Of a DNA stretch of 64,000 nt, positions 54,491 to 64,000 are shown in pieces. The stretch comes from Periplaneta americana. Taxonomy: Eukaryota; Arthropoda; Insecta; Blattodea; Blattidae. The notes beneath the pieces are model-generated. The model did no database searches. It worked only from the letters and a program-made list of their open reading frames with translations, and had not been told where the DNA came from. A program made the position numbers and the translations under genes. Within the stretch, counting starts at the first letter, position 1, and each line of letters begins with the position of its first letter. The DNA lies in the NCBI RefSeq assembly GCF_040183065.1, contig NC_091127.1:106610334-106674333 (forward strand). Direction: 5' to 3'.

Positions 54491-54499
54491 ACGTAGTTT

Positions 54500-54640
54500 T
54501 GCGCCAAAACACAACCCCGTAATCATCCCAAGCGTGATTCCAAACCACGCCCGATCTCAGCCTCTGATCAGTAGGTAAATGATCTACCTCCCCAGCTACG
54601 TCGGTAGCAACCCATGATAGGCCAGTATTCCATTATTGTT
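54500..54640 (-). mobile_element. degenerate tRNA-headed SINE, family I
   Basis: Minus strand: GACGTAGCTGGGGAGGTAG (A-box-like), CTGATCAGAGGCTGAGATC, then GTGGTTTGGAATCACGCTTG where the B-box TTCGA has become TTGGA, then GATTACGGGGTT. The order resembles a cockroach SINE I recall, but it is decayed. Confidence 0.5.
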
Positions 54641-54671
54641 TTTCATAAAGGTACTGACTTTGGTTGTCCCG

Positions 54672-54996
54672 CGTCGTGGTGTCGTGGTCTAAGGCATCCT
54701 GCCTAGGACTAGCTTTACGGAATGCGCGCTGGTTCCCATCCTCATGGGGAAAGAAATTTTCTCATGAAATTTCGGTCAGTGTATGAGACCGGTGCCCACT
54801 TAGCATCGTGATGCACTTGGAGAGCTACAATAGGTAGCGAAATCCGGTTGCAAAAGCCAGCTATAACGGCTGGAGGGATCATCGTGCTAACCACACGATA
54901 CTTCTATTTTGGTTGAATGATCTTCCACCTCTGCTTCGGCATGTGGACGTGAGGCCGGCTGGTCGGTCTGGGCCCTTCATGAGTTTTGGTGCCACG
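54672..54996 (+). mobile_element. tRNA-derived SINE, family H
   Basis: The head has GTGGTGTCGTGGTCTAAGGC (A box), CATCCTGCCTAGGACTAGC and B-box-like CTGGTTCCCATCC. The body includes CGAAATCCGGTTGCAAAAGC and ends GGTGCCACGCATTATTATT, running into (ATT)n. It looks full length. Confidence 0.8.
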
Positions 54997-55016
54997 CATT
55001 ATTATTATTATTATTA
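54997..55016. repeat. (ATT)n shared by two retroelement tails
   Basis: This short ATT array is at once the 3' tail of the plus-strand SINE H and the 3' tail of the minus-strand LINE at 55017. Confidence 0.75.
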
Positions 55017-55412
55017 CTTATTTACAAATGGCTTTTAAGGAACCAGCAGGTTCATTGCCGTCCTCACATAAGCCCGCCATCGGTCCCTATCCTGTGTAAG
55101 ATTAATCCAGTCTCTATCATCATATCCCACCTCCCTCAAATTCATTTTAATATTATCCTCCCATCTATGTCTCGGCCTCCCCAAAGGTCTTTTTCCCTCC
55201 GGTCTCCCAACTAACACTCTATATGCATTTCTGGATTCGCCCATACGTGCTACATGCCCTGCCCATTTCAAACGTCTGGATTTAATGTTCCTAATTATGT
55301 TAGGTGAAGAAAACAATGTGTGTAGTTCTGCGTTGTGTAACTTTCTCCATTCTCCTGTAGCTTCATCCCTTTTCGCCCTAAATATTTTCCTTATTCTCAA
55401 ACACCTCACATT
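55017..55412 (-). pseudogene. LINE 3' end with uninterrupted C-terminal tail
   Basis: A 124-codon frame from 55409 to 55035 encodes RKIFRAKRDEATGEWRKLHN, then SSPNIIRNIKSRRLKWAGHV, RNAYRVLVGRPEGKRPLGRP, then DNIKMNLREVGYDDRDWINL and a stop after MNLLVP. It is the end of the same family as 17750-18262 and carries no frameshift in this part. The RT domain is missing through 5' truncation, so no enzyme activity is expected. Its function in the intact element (C-terminal region after RT) is not defined. Confidence 0.9.
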
Positions 55413-55551
55413 CTAGATAATTAAAATATTCATAAATGTGACCGACGAAGATCTTCCTCGACTCTGCTAGTCTGAACAACCATTTTCGAGAAGGAAACAG
55501 TATAAAGCGGAATTAATCATTTCATATTATAGAACTATAAGATATATTTTA

Positions 55552-55815
55552 TTTTACCTGGTAGCGTCGCTTAATGCTGCAAGCCGGAAGATCGCGGGTT
55601 CGATTCCCCATGTGGTCATGGATTTCCTTTATTGATTTAATTCTTCCGGCCGCACGATGGTCCTGGAGTTTTCCCAGCCTCAAACAGAAATGAGTATCAG
55701 GGGTATTTCCTTGGAGGTAAGGGCGGTGAGCATGTATGACTGTCTATGCAGGTGGGAACCCAAACCTCCCCTCTACATTGTGGGTCTTCATGGCCTGTAA
55801 TGGCAGTGACTATTC
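55552..55815 (+). mobile_element. SINE family D, copy 2
   Basis: The head ends in B box CGGGTTCGATTCCCC; the body has TTTCCCAGCCTCAAACAG, ATGAGTATCAGGGG and TTTCCTTGGAGGTAAG, as in the copy at 16884. No TSD found. Confidence 0.82.
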
Positions 55816-56261
55816 TTATTATAACCTGGAAAGATTAGAAATTCGTACATAGCCTACCTCTATGTAATATAGGTCACTTTTAATCTCACCGTACTAAGCA
55901 AGATTTTTCTTCGCTTCAGGGTCCTGTATTCGATGCCAAGTTCATTCCCTATCCCACATACTTTTACAGAGCCTGTTCCTTCCCACGGTTCTCTCTATCC
56001 CTTGAGGCCAGTTTAGTTGTTAGCTTTAAATAGGTCGCGGCCACATTTCCGGTTATGTATTTTCCATGTACTGTTAGAGAGCACAAAAAGAACTCGAATG
56101 CAGAAACAAGATCTAGCAGAGGAGTGATGGATGCAGCGGGCACCGTCAAACCAGCTCTTTAAAAATAATAAATGTTCCATATTGGTCATTATGACGGGAG
56201 TTTTCATACTCTTGGTATTATTATTTATAAATGTAATCGTAATAGTTTTAAAGTTGATTGT

Positions 56262-56445
56262 ACGAGTAAGATGCAGTCGGCCGAATGGTTACACTGCTAC
56301 AGCGTTGGATTTCCACGCCAAAGATCCGGGTTCAGATGTTGGTAAGGTTAATTGTAATTTTTTGGTGGACGAAGGCAGTGTTTAGCCATTTTTCAGAATA
56401 CTCCCATTTTCTATCACCATATTCCGAATCTCATCGGACCGGTGG
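56262..56445 (+). mobile_element. SINE family C, copy 2
   Basis: A-box-like GGCCGAATGGTTACACTGC, then TTGGATTTCCACGCC, B-box-like CCGGGTTCAGATGTT, and a body parallel to copy 1 at 6846 up to ATATTCCGAATCTCATCGG. The inverted word TGAGATTCGGAAT recurs at 56926. Confidence 0.7.
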
Positions 56446-56449
56446 GCAA

Positions 56450-57520
56450 CAATGACGTCACGCTGCAGAGAAATAGGAACAAAACTGCTGGAAGATTCAA
56501 TAACTACATGGTGGCTGTACAAGTTGTTGTCTGTGTTACGCTAGCAAGATTTTGCGAAATTTCCGTACTGCCATCTCGTTCAAAGAAAATAGATCATAAA
56601 CAACTTATTTCTTGAACCGGTAGTAATAACTGGTCCGTTGACATGTTAGCTTATAAGTCATTAACGTATTTTTTTTACGTTGTGCTCATTACGAACAATA
56701 CAGCAGAAACAAAGCAGAACACACCGCCATGACACAACAGTGCACGATGTCATTTGTCTGCTAATTCCCGCCCTATACAAGAACCAATCAGATTCACTGA
56801 TGGCGGCTGATGAATACTGTCACCACCTCTGCAAGCTGATGGAACCGGCGCGACACCGGTTAAGCATCAGTGACGTCATCGTTGAAATTCAGAACACCGT
56901 GATGCCATCAGATTGCTCAGCGCTGAGATTCGGAATACGCTCTATTATTATTCTGTTAATTCTACCCCATCAACTCATTGTCACCGCCCCAGCAGAAAAT
57001 GTCTGGCCTTCTTAGCAGAAATATCCTCCTACAGATAAAAAGGGGTTCAGATGTGACCGTCCACTTAAACTGAAAACGGATTAGGAGAAAGAGAGAACAT
57101 CATATGGGTCTCTAGTGCTGTACAATCATCATGATGTCCGATTTCCAAATAAATTAACGCAGGGCATCATTTCAACAGATAGAAAATCACTTGGAAGAGT
57201 TCGGATCTATGAAATCGACTTTCATAATATAACACCAAGCCTATGTATTTGTATTTTCGCACACCGCGTCCTGTAAATGTAGAACTAGCTGGAGATGTCT
57301 TCCTCGCGATTTGTTGGACTGTGTTGTTTCTGCAAGGCCATGCAGCGCGAGAGTCGCACGTTCTGACCTTGCGGAACGAACGCGGAAGTGGTTACAACAA
57401 AACAGCATGAGTGAGAGAGACGCTCAGAAACGAAAAGAATGTTATGAAGTGGTAGAGCAATAGAGATGAATATGATTATACTTTTCAACGACAAGATTTT
57501 CTGCTCACTTGTATGTTGTC
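56450..57520. other. no gene recognised
   Basis: The 111-codon ORF at 56680-57015 has no motif and may be a repeat. GC is somewhat higher than average. Confidence 0.4.
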
Positions 57521-57523
57521 ATC

Positions 57524-58265
57524 CTATCTATCTATCTGTAAGTTTGCCTGTCTGCCTACTTATTTATATATGTCTGTCTGTCTCTCCCTCTCTGTCTGTC
57601 TGTCTCTTCCTTTCTCCCTGTCTGTCTTTTCCCTTCTCTCCTGTTTCTCTGTCTGTTCCTCTCTCCCTGTCTCTCCCTGTCTGTCTCTCTCACTATCTGT
57701 CTCTTCTTCTCTCCCTGTCTGTCTCCCTCTTCCTGTCTGTCTCCCTCTTCCTGTCTGTTTCTCCTTCTCTTCTTGTCTGTCTCTTCCTATCTCCCTGTCT
57801 GTTTTTCCCTCTTTCCCCGTCTCTCTCTCTATCCCTGTCTGTCTGTCTGTCTGTCCCTCTCTTCCTGCCTCTCTGTCCGTGAGTTTGTATGTCCTACGTC
57901 AGACAAATAGTTATGTGTGCGTGCGTGCTCCTAGACATGTTTTTTCTGGTAGGCTACCTGTCTGTCTAATCTGTCTATCTATCTGTGTGTATCTGTTTAT
58001 ATCTCTGTATCTGTCTGTCTCTCTGTATCCGATTATGTCTGTTTAGCCTGTCTACCTGTATCTCTGTGTTTGTCTAGTTTGTCTTTATGCATCTAGTTTG
58101 TCTGTCTCTGTCAAGTCTGTCTCTACCTGTGTCTAATCTGTCTATCTGTCTAGTCTGTCTCTCTGTCTCTGTTTTTCTACTCAGTCTACTTATCTCTCTG
58201 TGTATGTCTGTCTAGTCTTTCTATCTGTATCTCTGTCTCTGTCTGTCTAGTCTGTCTCTCTTCAT
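57524..58265. repeat. CTGT/CTCT-rich tetranucleotide tract
   Basis: Over 740 bp of TCTG, TCTC and TCTA units with few interruptions. The overlapping 138- and 177-codon ORFs rich in Ser, Leu, Cys, Val and Pro are its translation. Confidence 0.95.
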
Positions 58266-58269
58266 TCTG

Positions 58270-60000
58270 CATAGCTGTGGAGAATTTCATGGACATACTT
58301 CTTTTTTTTTTTAATTGTATTTCGTAATTTAACGTTTGTCGTCATGGAATTGACCCTATGAAATCTCCGTACTAGAAAACAAATCTGCTAAATAAAAGGA
58401 TAGCCTTAAGCTAACAAGCTACTTAAAATATTCTATGTCGTCATGTTTATTAGTTTTTCAATACTTCAAACCAATGATGTGTCGTAGACTATAATTTTAC
58501 GCCTATGTGTGTTTCTTACGTGTAATCTAAGTGCAGTCTACATGGTTTTTTTCATGTAGACGATATGTAGACTATGTAGGCTAATCTATCGGTGAATAAT
58601 AATATATTTAAAAAAGTAGTTTTATTGTTTTATAAGAAACCAAATTAATAAATAAGTACAAAAATGAGCCAGTTTTACACTATATTTTAAAAAAAAAAAG
58701 TCTTCAACATACAGTATATTAAATATGATTAAAATATACTCACAAATAACAAAATTATATCTCCACTTTACTTCTCTGCAACAGTGCGCCAAATGCTATA
58801 CACAAACGAAAATTGTGCTCAAATCCCATAGAGAACTGGGAATGATGATTAGGCTGGTTTACAAATTGAAGAGAACAATATGAGAAGCCCTTTAAAGCAA
58901 TATACTCAATATGCAAATTTTGTGGGTTGGACCACTTGTGCGCTGAGCGCCTAAATTATATTAATTATACTGTATACATGGCAACTTGATGCATATTTAT
59001 TTCCAAAGTAACCACGTTCCAAGTATTTAAATCATTAAGTGGTTGTCAGTAATCATCTGTACTGTTATCCATCATTTTGTGAGTCTAATAGATGTGCAGT
59101 AGTTTTAAATATTTATCAAAATCTAGACAATTTCTGACAGGTGAATGGCTGTGTAACCAATTTTATTAGAAAATACACATTCCACTTGTGCAGAAGAAGC
59201 AGATATTTTCTGAAGTTTCAAAGATAAATTAGTTAAATCTTGGTGATGACGTTTACCCATACTCCGGAACACTATTGGGTCAGTGACATTTTTAAAAATA
59301 TATTATTTTTTAATACCCCTGTGCTGCATCTGCAATTGAAGTGTGTGGTTCTAGCGAAAGACTAATTAACTAGTATGCAAAGTGAGTAAGAAAGGCTGAA
59401 GTTAGATAATTAGACTTTCGGGTCTCAGTCATTCGGATGAGTGTCGTGCATTTCAAGCTCTGTGTTCGGTTCAAGTTTGTCGAGCGTGACAAGAACCAAA
59501 ATCTGCTTTGAAGAAGCGGATCTATCACAGCTCGCTCGAACTTGCCCCTTATATATCTGTGCTCTTGAAGTTCGCTGGCCTCTCCTATCTTCCCCTCCCT
59601 CCCTTCATGATTTTAGCTGAGTTAAAATTTTATAACAAATCTTGTGAAGGTTTATTTAGGTAATTTTTATTACAAAAATACCATCGACAGATATACGTGT
59701 ATATATGTACATCACATTATGTTTTAAAAATACATTATAGTTGTTACTACATCAATTACCGACAAAAATAGCTATAATTACATTCTTCACATAATATTCA
59801 AATAAATCACAGTTGCTCGGTAACGATATTTGTGTGACTGTACGGATCATGAAAGTATTAGCGACGTGCATTACAGGCACTATGTTCATTTCAAGTTAGT
59901 AGAGTATAGCGAAGTTCGACATTCGTCGATGTTCGCTCTGGAGAAGAAGGCCTGTCGTGTTTCTTATACTTTGTTGCAAAAATATTCGCTGTCATCCACT
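58270..60000. other. no gene recognised
   Basis: AT-rich, with a T run at 58302-58312 and an A run at 58690-58699. No element ends found. Confidence 0.4.
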
Positions 60001-60013
60001 CCCACCGTTTCAT

Positions 60014-60790
60014 GTTTTAGCATAGATCTTGCGATTACTTTTCAATATAAAATAAGACGAAGTTTGTAATGTCTTGGTTGCCTCTCTCATGTTCAAACAT
60101 TGCAGGACACTATTTTAAACCGCTTAAGGATTTGAGCACACATCTTGCGATTAGATTTTCATATGAAATAAGACAAAGCTTGTGATGTTTTGATTTCCTC
60201 CCTCAAGTATGAACATTGCACAATGCTAGTTGGTACTTTGAACATAAGCGCTTTTTTATTTATTTTGTTTGATTTATTTATATTTTTGTCAATGTTTAGT
60301 AACATTAATAAAAAGAAACATTATCTATACTCTTTATTGTGCATAACTTCGCTAGATATGTGCCTGACATCCTTATGCAGCTAAAGCTTAAAGACGACGC
60401 AGGGAGAGGAAAACTAAAGAGAAAAGCACCGAACATAAGTGTGCTTAAATGCGACAGACTCTGTCAGTAGGTTTACTGGCATGTAAAAGAAAAATTCTGA
60501 CAAAATTCCGGCACACTGGCGACGCTTTTATAACCTCGGCAGTTGCGAGCGTCGTTAAATACAACATGACTTTTAAAACTTTGAACAAACGCAAAAGAAG
60601 CTTCGGTTCTACAGAGACTCAGCAAATATGAACCGAACATAAGGCCTCTTACCGGTTTTCAGCGGATTCAGTTATTTTAGTTTACAAGCTTCACTTCCGC
60701 GTACTGTTGGGATGCCTATGGAGTAGGGCGAAGTTTGTAGTATCTTGATATCCCTTCTCATGTTCGAACATTGCACGACGCTAGTCAGGA
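60014..60790 (+). repeat. three imperfect copies of a ~90-bp unit
   Basis: CTTGCGATTACTTTTCAATA ... AAATAAGACGAAGTTTGTAA ... CTCATGTTCAAACATTGCA at about 60028-60105 recurs at 60143-60220, and its second half at 60727-60786. A SINE E fragment inserted between the second and third copies. Confidence 0.7.
60440..60631 (+). mobile_element. SINE family E, 5'-truncated, with 12-bp TSD
   Basis: ACCGAACATAAG at 60428-60439 and 60632-60643 is an exact 12-bp duplication. Inside are ACTGGCATGTAAAAG, GGCGACGCTTTTATAACC and GTTGCGAGCGTCGTTAAAT, as in 17149-17374. The tRNA-like head is missing. Confidence 0.9.
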
Positions 60791-61104
60791 TTAGCATGGC
60801 GCAACGAGCTCAACAGAATAGCCGACGCCTCTGGTCTTACGATTGCCCTGGTGATGGAACCTGTATGTAGTTCTAAAACATTGAAAATGTCAAGTAATAT
60901 GATACTTTGGAATACTCAAGGGCTAATTCTGATCACAGTCACCATGAAAGCCTAAATACTCATATAAAAGCTAACGCTTTCCTCTACCTTTTCAAGAAAC
61001 TCATCGTCAAATATCAATGCCTTGAGAGCCGTTTTACTTTCTTAAACCTGTTGTCATTTGCAATAAGCAATTCCATGTGTTGTTTTATACTTGCATTGAG
61101 GAGA

Positions 61105-61860
61105 GATTGGCGTTGTTAGCAGAAAAGAAGATATTAAGGGATATGCTACTAGAGCTAAATGACAGCTGTGAGCAGTATGGAATGAAGATAAATGCCAACA
61201 AGACGAAGACCATGGTCATAGGAAGAAAAGTAAAGAAAGTAAACTTGCGAATTGAAAATGAGGTAGTCAAGCAAGTGGATAGCTTCAAATACTCGAGGTA
61301 TATTATAAGCAGTAACATGAGATGCTGCCAGGATGTCAAAAGGACGATAGCAATGGCAAAGGAAGCTTTTAATAGAAAAAATGAGCATCTTCTGCGGACC
61401 TCTGGAGAAATAACTAAGGAAGAGACTAGTTAAGTGCTTTTGTGGAGTGGAGTATTGTATGGGGCAGAAACATGGATATTACGACCAAGTGAAGAGAAAC
61501 GACTAGAGCATTTGAATTAGGATATGGAGAAGGATGGAACATGTGAATCGGATAGACAGAATAAGAAATGAAACTGTGTTGGAAAGAGTGGGTGAAGAAA
61601 GAATGATGCTGAAACTGATCAGAAAGAGGAAAAGGATTTGGCTGGGTCACTGGTTGAGAAGAAACTCCCTTCTGAAGGATGCATTGGAAGGAATGGTGAA
61701 CAGGAGAAGAGTTCGGGGCAGAAGAAGATATCAGATGATAGACGACATTAAGATATATGATCATATGAGGAAATAAAGAGAAAGACAGAAAATAGGATAG
61801 ACTGGAGAATGCTGGGTTTGCAGTGAAAGACCTGCCCTTTGGCAGAACACAATGAATTAA
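61105..61860 (+). pseudogene. LINE (RTE-like) RT C-terminal remnant
   Basis: Starts LLAEKKILRDMLLELNDSCE with QYGMKINANKTKTMVIGRKV, then the F-KYSRYIISSNMRCC block, AMAKEAFNRK, and after a frameshift IWRRMEHVNRIDRIRNE, TVLERVGEERM, LGHWLRRNSLLKDALEGMV and RRRYQMIDDIK, stopping near 61776. Same family and same 5' truncation point as 33350. The RT active site is absent. The 3' tail is TTAATGAATGAGG. Confidence 0.86.
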
Positions 61861-61869
61861 TGAATGAGG

Positions 61870-62700
61870 GAAAATGTAGGTCCAAACTGACCAAAAATCA
61901 CATATTCTAAAAACTAGTCTAAAAATATTACACAGTGTTGGGAATCTCTCCACAAAATTTTACGACCCAAATGTTAGCCTAAATAGATTTTAAAATGGCT
62001 TCTTAAATACCACGACCCTTCTCTGTGTACAAGTTAGACCTCCTTAGCTTTTTTGATTTTTTAAAAATGATTTTTCGTTAGGATTTAGGATAATTAATTG
62101 ATTTATCAATTCGTTCATGTGCTATAACTAGTGCCTGTTGTTGCTGTTGTTGTTGTTGTTGTTGTTGTTATTGTAGTTGTTGCTGTTGTTGGTCACAAGA
62201 AGTAAAAAAAAATAATCATGTGGCATGCAAATTTAAACTTTACGACTTGTTATCCGCAATAACTAATTTCCAATAAATAAGGAACATTTTCTCAAACTGT
62301 TTGAGATACAGTAATGAAATTTTGCACACTTCTTTATTATTGCATAATGCAAATTCCCCTGCAGAAAATTTGTTTTTAGGTGAATATTTAAAGAAATTTA
62401 ATTTGGCAAAGCAATGATATTTTTTAACCCTATCACATTTTTTTAAATTTTTTTTAAAAACAAAATTTGAAGTTTTAAAATTCTGACTAAAGGGATTTAT
62501 TACATATAATGTAGAGTAAATGTGTACAAAAGTTTAGAACTATACCTTTAATAGATCATGAGAAAATATTCAGGTTAGATTAGGTAGGTTCGTAATTAGG
62601 CTTTCTGGCATGGTAAGGTATTGTAATTAAGTATCGTAATAGAGTCAGTCATTGTAAATACCTGTACCAAATTTCAGATGGATAGCTAAAGAATTGTGGG
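61870..62700. other. AT-rich with a (TTG)n tract
   Basis: About 15 TTG units with interruptions lie at 62136-62190. No gene. Confidence 0.6.
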
Positions 62701-62708
62701 ATCAGTGA

Positions 62709-62710
62709 TC

Positions 62711-62764
<54 letters not shown>
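62709..62764. repeat. (AAT)n microsatellite, tail of the minus-strand LINE
   Basis: About 18 AAT units directly next to the 3' end of the LINE at 62765-63446. Confidence 0.93.
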
Positions 62765-63446
62765 TAGATGATTTAAATATTTATTCTGTGATATATATAG
62801 GCTTATATATAACCATTAAACATTGAGAAACTTGAAACAGTTATATTGTTAACTTGAACTCTTAGAAAAATATTTCCTTAGTCTACTCTTAAATTGGTTT
62901 GATGTCTGACAGTCCCTGACATTACTCAGTAGGGAATTCCAAAGTCGAACAGCCACAGTGAAAGAAGATGAATATGAGGATGTTCGGTTGGAGGGAATGT
63001 ATAATATTGAGGAGTGTTGTGATCGTGTGTCTAGGTTATGGTGGGAGGATAAATTTTGAAAACGAGACGCAAGATAGACAGGAGTGGAGAAATGTAAAAT
63101 GTGAAAGAGGGGAGAAAGACTGGATTTTCCTACGAACTTCTAGACGGAGCCAGGACAACATTTCGAGGGATGGTGTTACGTGATCAGCCCGGCGAACATT
63201 GCAGACGAAACGGACGCACATTTTATGAACACGTTGTAGTCTCTGCGCCGAAGTAACGCTTAGGTCAGTTAACAGAATATCACAGTAATCGAAGTGGGGC
63301 ATCACGAGTGTTTGCACTATCTTTTTCAGGGAAAAGGGTATCTTCAATCGCCTAAACGAGTGGATTAATGAGAATACTTTTTTGCAATTACATCTAACAG
63401 TGTATTTGAGACTACATCTCCCCTTGAGCAGACTCAAGTTCACCAA
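62765..63446 (-). pseudogene. Jockey/CR1-like LINE C-terminal region
   Basis: The minus frame 63446-63036 encodes FSLIHSFRRLKIPFSLKKIV, QTLVMPHFDYCDILLTDLS, then RLQRVHKMCVRFVCNVRRAD, HVTPSLEMLSWLRLEVRRKI. After a frameshift near 63090 the reading continues NLSSHHNLDTRSQHSS, TVAVRLWNSLLSNVRD, FKSRLRKYF and a stop near 62849. The PHFDYCD, RLQR, CVRF, LWNSL and RLRK motifs in order mark the post-RT thumb and tail of Jockey/CR1-like elements. 3' UTR and (AAT)n follow. 5'-truncated and frameshifted. Confidence 0.87.
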
Positions 63447-63869
63447 CCTAAAACATAGATTACATTTGTCTGCATAGATTATAGTCTACATTTTCTACGT
63501 GTTGTTTTCTTGTAGGTGTAGACTAGCCTATTGAACTTTAAGCGTACATTACTCCCTCAAACACTTTGCTGTCAACAATGTTTCAACGTTGAAAGTAACT
63601 TGAAAAGAAAACTGTTTATACCGTGGGAATGTCATTTTTCGGCCTGTGGTGAGGAAGGTCAAGTAGGTTGCTGCAGGAAACTGACTTTCCACCAATTCAC
63701 GCAACAACATTGCAAGAAAAGGAGGACACGAAATTCAAGCGAGTTCTCGGACTTTACACTTTGAAGCTGCGTAAAAAACCGTTACACTGTTACAGTCTTA
63801 TTCTTCCACGGGGTCCGTTTAATTACAACAGCAGCTTAGTCAGCTGCAAATTATATCAGCTTCTTTTGT

Positions 63870-63924
63870 TTCTGGCTAAGTGGAAGAGAAGGCCTGATGG
63901 CCTTAACTTCGCCAGAATAAATAA

Positions 63925-63978
<54 letters not shown>

Positions 63979-63980
63979 GA
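63870..63980 (+). mobile_element. LINE 3' UTR end with (TTA)n tail
   Basis: AGAAGGCCTGATGGCCTTAA, then CGCCAGAATAAATAAA, then about 17 TTA units (63925-63977). This is a typical 3' end of CR1/Jockey-like insect elements. The ORFs at 63531-63764 and 63668-63979 are unrecognised; the poly-Leu end is the microsatellite. Confidence 0.6.
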
Positions 63981-64000
63981 GTTCTCAACAGATCTTGTGA

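Noticed and set aside
57466..58046. Two long plus-strand ORFs rich in Ser, Leu, Cys, Val and Pro
   Set aside because: Translation of a CTGT/CTCT tetranucleotide tract; several frames are open at once and the residues follow the repeat.
61426..61953. 175-codon minus ORF
   Set aside because: Antisense of the plus-strand LINE remnant at 61105-61860, whose motifs are clear in the sense frame.
63668..63979. ORF ending in poly-leucine
   Set aside because: The leucines come from a TTA array that is a LINE tail.

Overview
This window looks like gene-poor, AT-rich nuclear DNA from an insect, most likely a polyneopteran of the cockroach/termite kind. The reasons are the density and mix of transposable elements, tRNA-headed SINEs, LINE 3' ends whose C-terminal tails (for example RPEGKRPLGRP, LGHWLRRN) I recall as abundant in cockroach assemblies, and long simple repeats. 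There are no operons, no bacterial genes, no convincing tRNA or rRNA gene and no complete host protein-coding gene. The organism assignment rests on memory of families, not on a search.

Most of what can be supported is a layered graveyard of mobile elements. Many boundaries are fixed by target-site duplications (TSDs) read directly in the sequence. Left part (1-18 kb): a 14-bp-TSD SINE (2560-2862), hAT elements with 8-bp TSDs (3733-4444, 7119-8261, 15587-16402), two PIF/Harbinger-like MITEs (9692, 11363), a TTAA-flanked piggyBac-like MITE (11706-11996), a 2-kb TIR transposon with a decayed transposase-like gene (13487-15548), and a SINE nested inside another SINE (16884-17412).

Middle part (17.7-42 kb): non-LTR retrotransposon tails on both strands, a LINE remnant with a zinc knuckle and a restriction-like endonuclease broken by a Harbinger MITE (23.4-25 kb), three TA-flanked MITEs with one shared terminus (22.1, 31.6, 36.9 kb), two more hAT elements (26.9, 29.4 kb), decayed hAT transposases (28.3, 32.0-32.7 kb), a tail-to-tail LINE pair (33.3-35.0 kb), and a Harbinger element with a BESS-type accessory ORF, a transposase remnant and a nested pogo/Tigger-like MITE (37801-39827). 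The best host-gene candidate is a minus-strand exon at 25998-26279 with a signal peptide and a promoter-like upstream segment.

Right part (42-64 kb): a 57-bp minisatellite split by a 2.6-kb insert that carries a Penelope-like GIY-YIG endonuclease and a frameshifted hAT-like transposase; an 840-bp palindrome whose two arms each hold a hammerhead-ribozyme-like core (46.5-47.3 kb); a 1.45-kb GATG-rich satellite with higher-order structure; further SINEs and LINE 3' ends; and a 740-bp CTGT-rich tract.

The genes do not cooperate in a pathway. The organising theme is repeated insertion of elements into older elements. The most unusual structures are the hammerhead-bearing palindrome, the split minisatellite, the repeat family hit three times within about 60 bp, and the possible secreted-peptide exon.
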